Shown here one piece after another: positions 63,951 to 64,000 of a stretch of DNA of 64,000 nt. The stretch is taken from positions 1-64,000 of the forward strand of contig JAZSAJ010000025.1 of NCBI GenBank assembly GCA_045601805.1, given 5' to 3'. The notes beneath the pieces were generated by a model, which did no database searches, was not told the origin of the DNA, and was given only the letters and a program-made list of their open reading frames with translations. The first letter of the stretch is position 1. Each line of letters begins with the position of its first letter. Position numbers and translations under genes: made by a program. Origin of the DNA: SIG607 sp045601805. Lineage in GTDB: Bacteria > Bacillota > Clostridia > Oscillospirales > Acutalibacteraceae.

Positions 63951-64000
63951 GTGAGCACACCGTTGGCAGACCGATTGCGCCCAAGTTCTATTTTGGAAGT
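63951..64000 (+). CDS. rarA: RarA/MgsA replication-associated AAA+ ATPase, N-terminal fragment
   Basis: Only the first 16 codons are in the window. The start is GTG 63951 with AAAAAGGAGG upstream, and the residues STPLADRLRPSSILEV match the typical RarA beginning (PLADRLRP). RarA is an AAA+ ATPase related to clamp loaders that acts at stalled replication forks. The rest of the gene lies beyond the right edge. Confidence 0.85.
   Translation, partial: MSTPLADRLRPSSILE

Overview
The window looks like the origin region of a spore-forming, A+T-rich Clostridia chromosome, most likely Oscillospiraceae/Eubacteriales. The evidence is the gene order dnaA-dnaN-yaaA-recF-remB(DUF370)-gyrB-gyrA at 50.6-59.3 kb, tandem parS sites at 60.3 kb, and many sporulation genes (gerA-type germination operon, spoIIID, cotJABC, spoVB, a 3D-domain protein, a SpoIID-like protein, a free Spo0A C-terminal-like domain). 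Promoters are mostly textbook sigma-A sites (TTGACA-17-TATAAT) and most transcription units end in GC-stem/T-tract terminators. No phage, insertion sequence or CRISPR array was seen.

Layout. 0-7.6 kb: the 3' end of rpsI, a TPP-riboswitch-controlled thiT, a 3D-domain cell-wall protein, a flavin-reductase-like protein, an ABC exporter and a gerA-C-B germination operon whose C gene is short. 7.6-11 kb (minus): a SpoIID/peptidoglycan-binding protein, a small partner and an unknown 544-residue membrane protein. 11-20.6 kb (minus): cysK and a pyrimidine operon (pyrC-carB-pyrK-pyrD-pyrF-pyrE-pyrB) with an attenuator-like leader, a PyrI-type zinc domain fused to PyrB, and no carA. 20.7-31.7 kb (minus): two related CE2/SGNH-type esterases (one cytoplasmic, one giant secreted), a copper ATPase with a fused CopZ-like tail, a YiiX-like papain-fold protein, a DUF3048 lipoprotein, tRNA-Arg(ACG) followed by an att-like repeat, and an FUSC protein.

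31.7-38.9 kb: a divergent carbohydrate cluster (ceramidase-like protein, FGGY kinase, fucose/arabinose-isomerase-like enzyme, DeoR regulator, SIS isomerase; opposite strand an archaeal-type triosephosphate-isomerase-like enzyme and YjbQ). It reads as an isomerase-kinase-isomerase route with no aldolase or transporter, and it is the best candidate here for an undescribed pathway. 39-43.2 kb: pckA, two XRE regulators, spoIIID with three small unknown genes, and a Spo0A-C-like protein. 43.5-46.1 kb: a lipoprotein, rsmI and cotJABC. 46.1-49.1 kb: a ferrous-iron locus (DtxR-type regulator, feoA, feoB, Cys-rich membrane protein) with three copies of the palindrome GTTAGCnnnnGCTAAC. 49.2-50.4 kb: a ribbon-helix-helix protein and two SLOG-fold proteins.

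50.4-64 kb: the origin and replication block, then a CPBP protease, tadA, a QueG-like protein, a HAD phosphatase, spoVB and the start of rarA. From about 7.5 to 37.4 kb nearly all genes lie on the minus strand, which is leading-strand orientation if replication starts near 51-52 kb.
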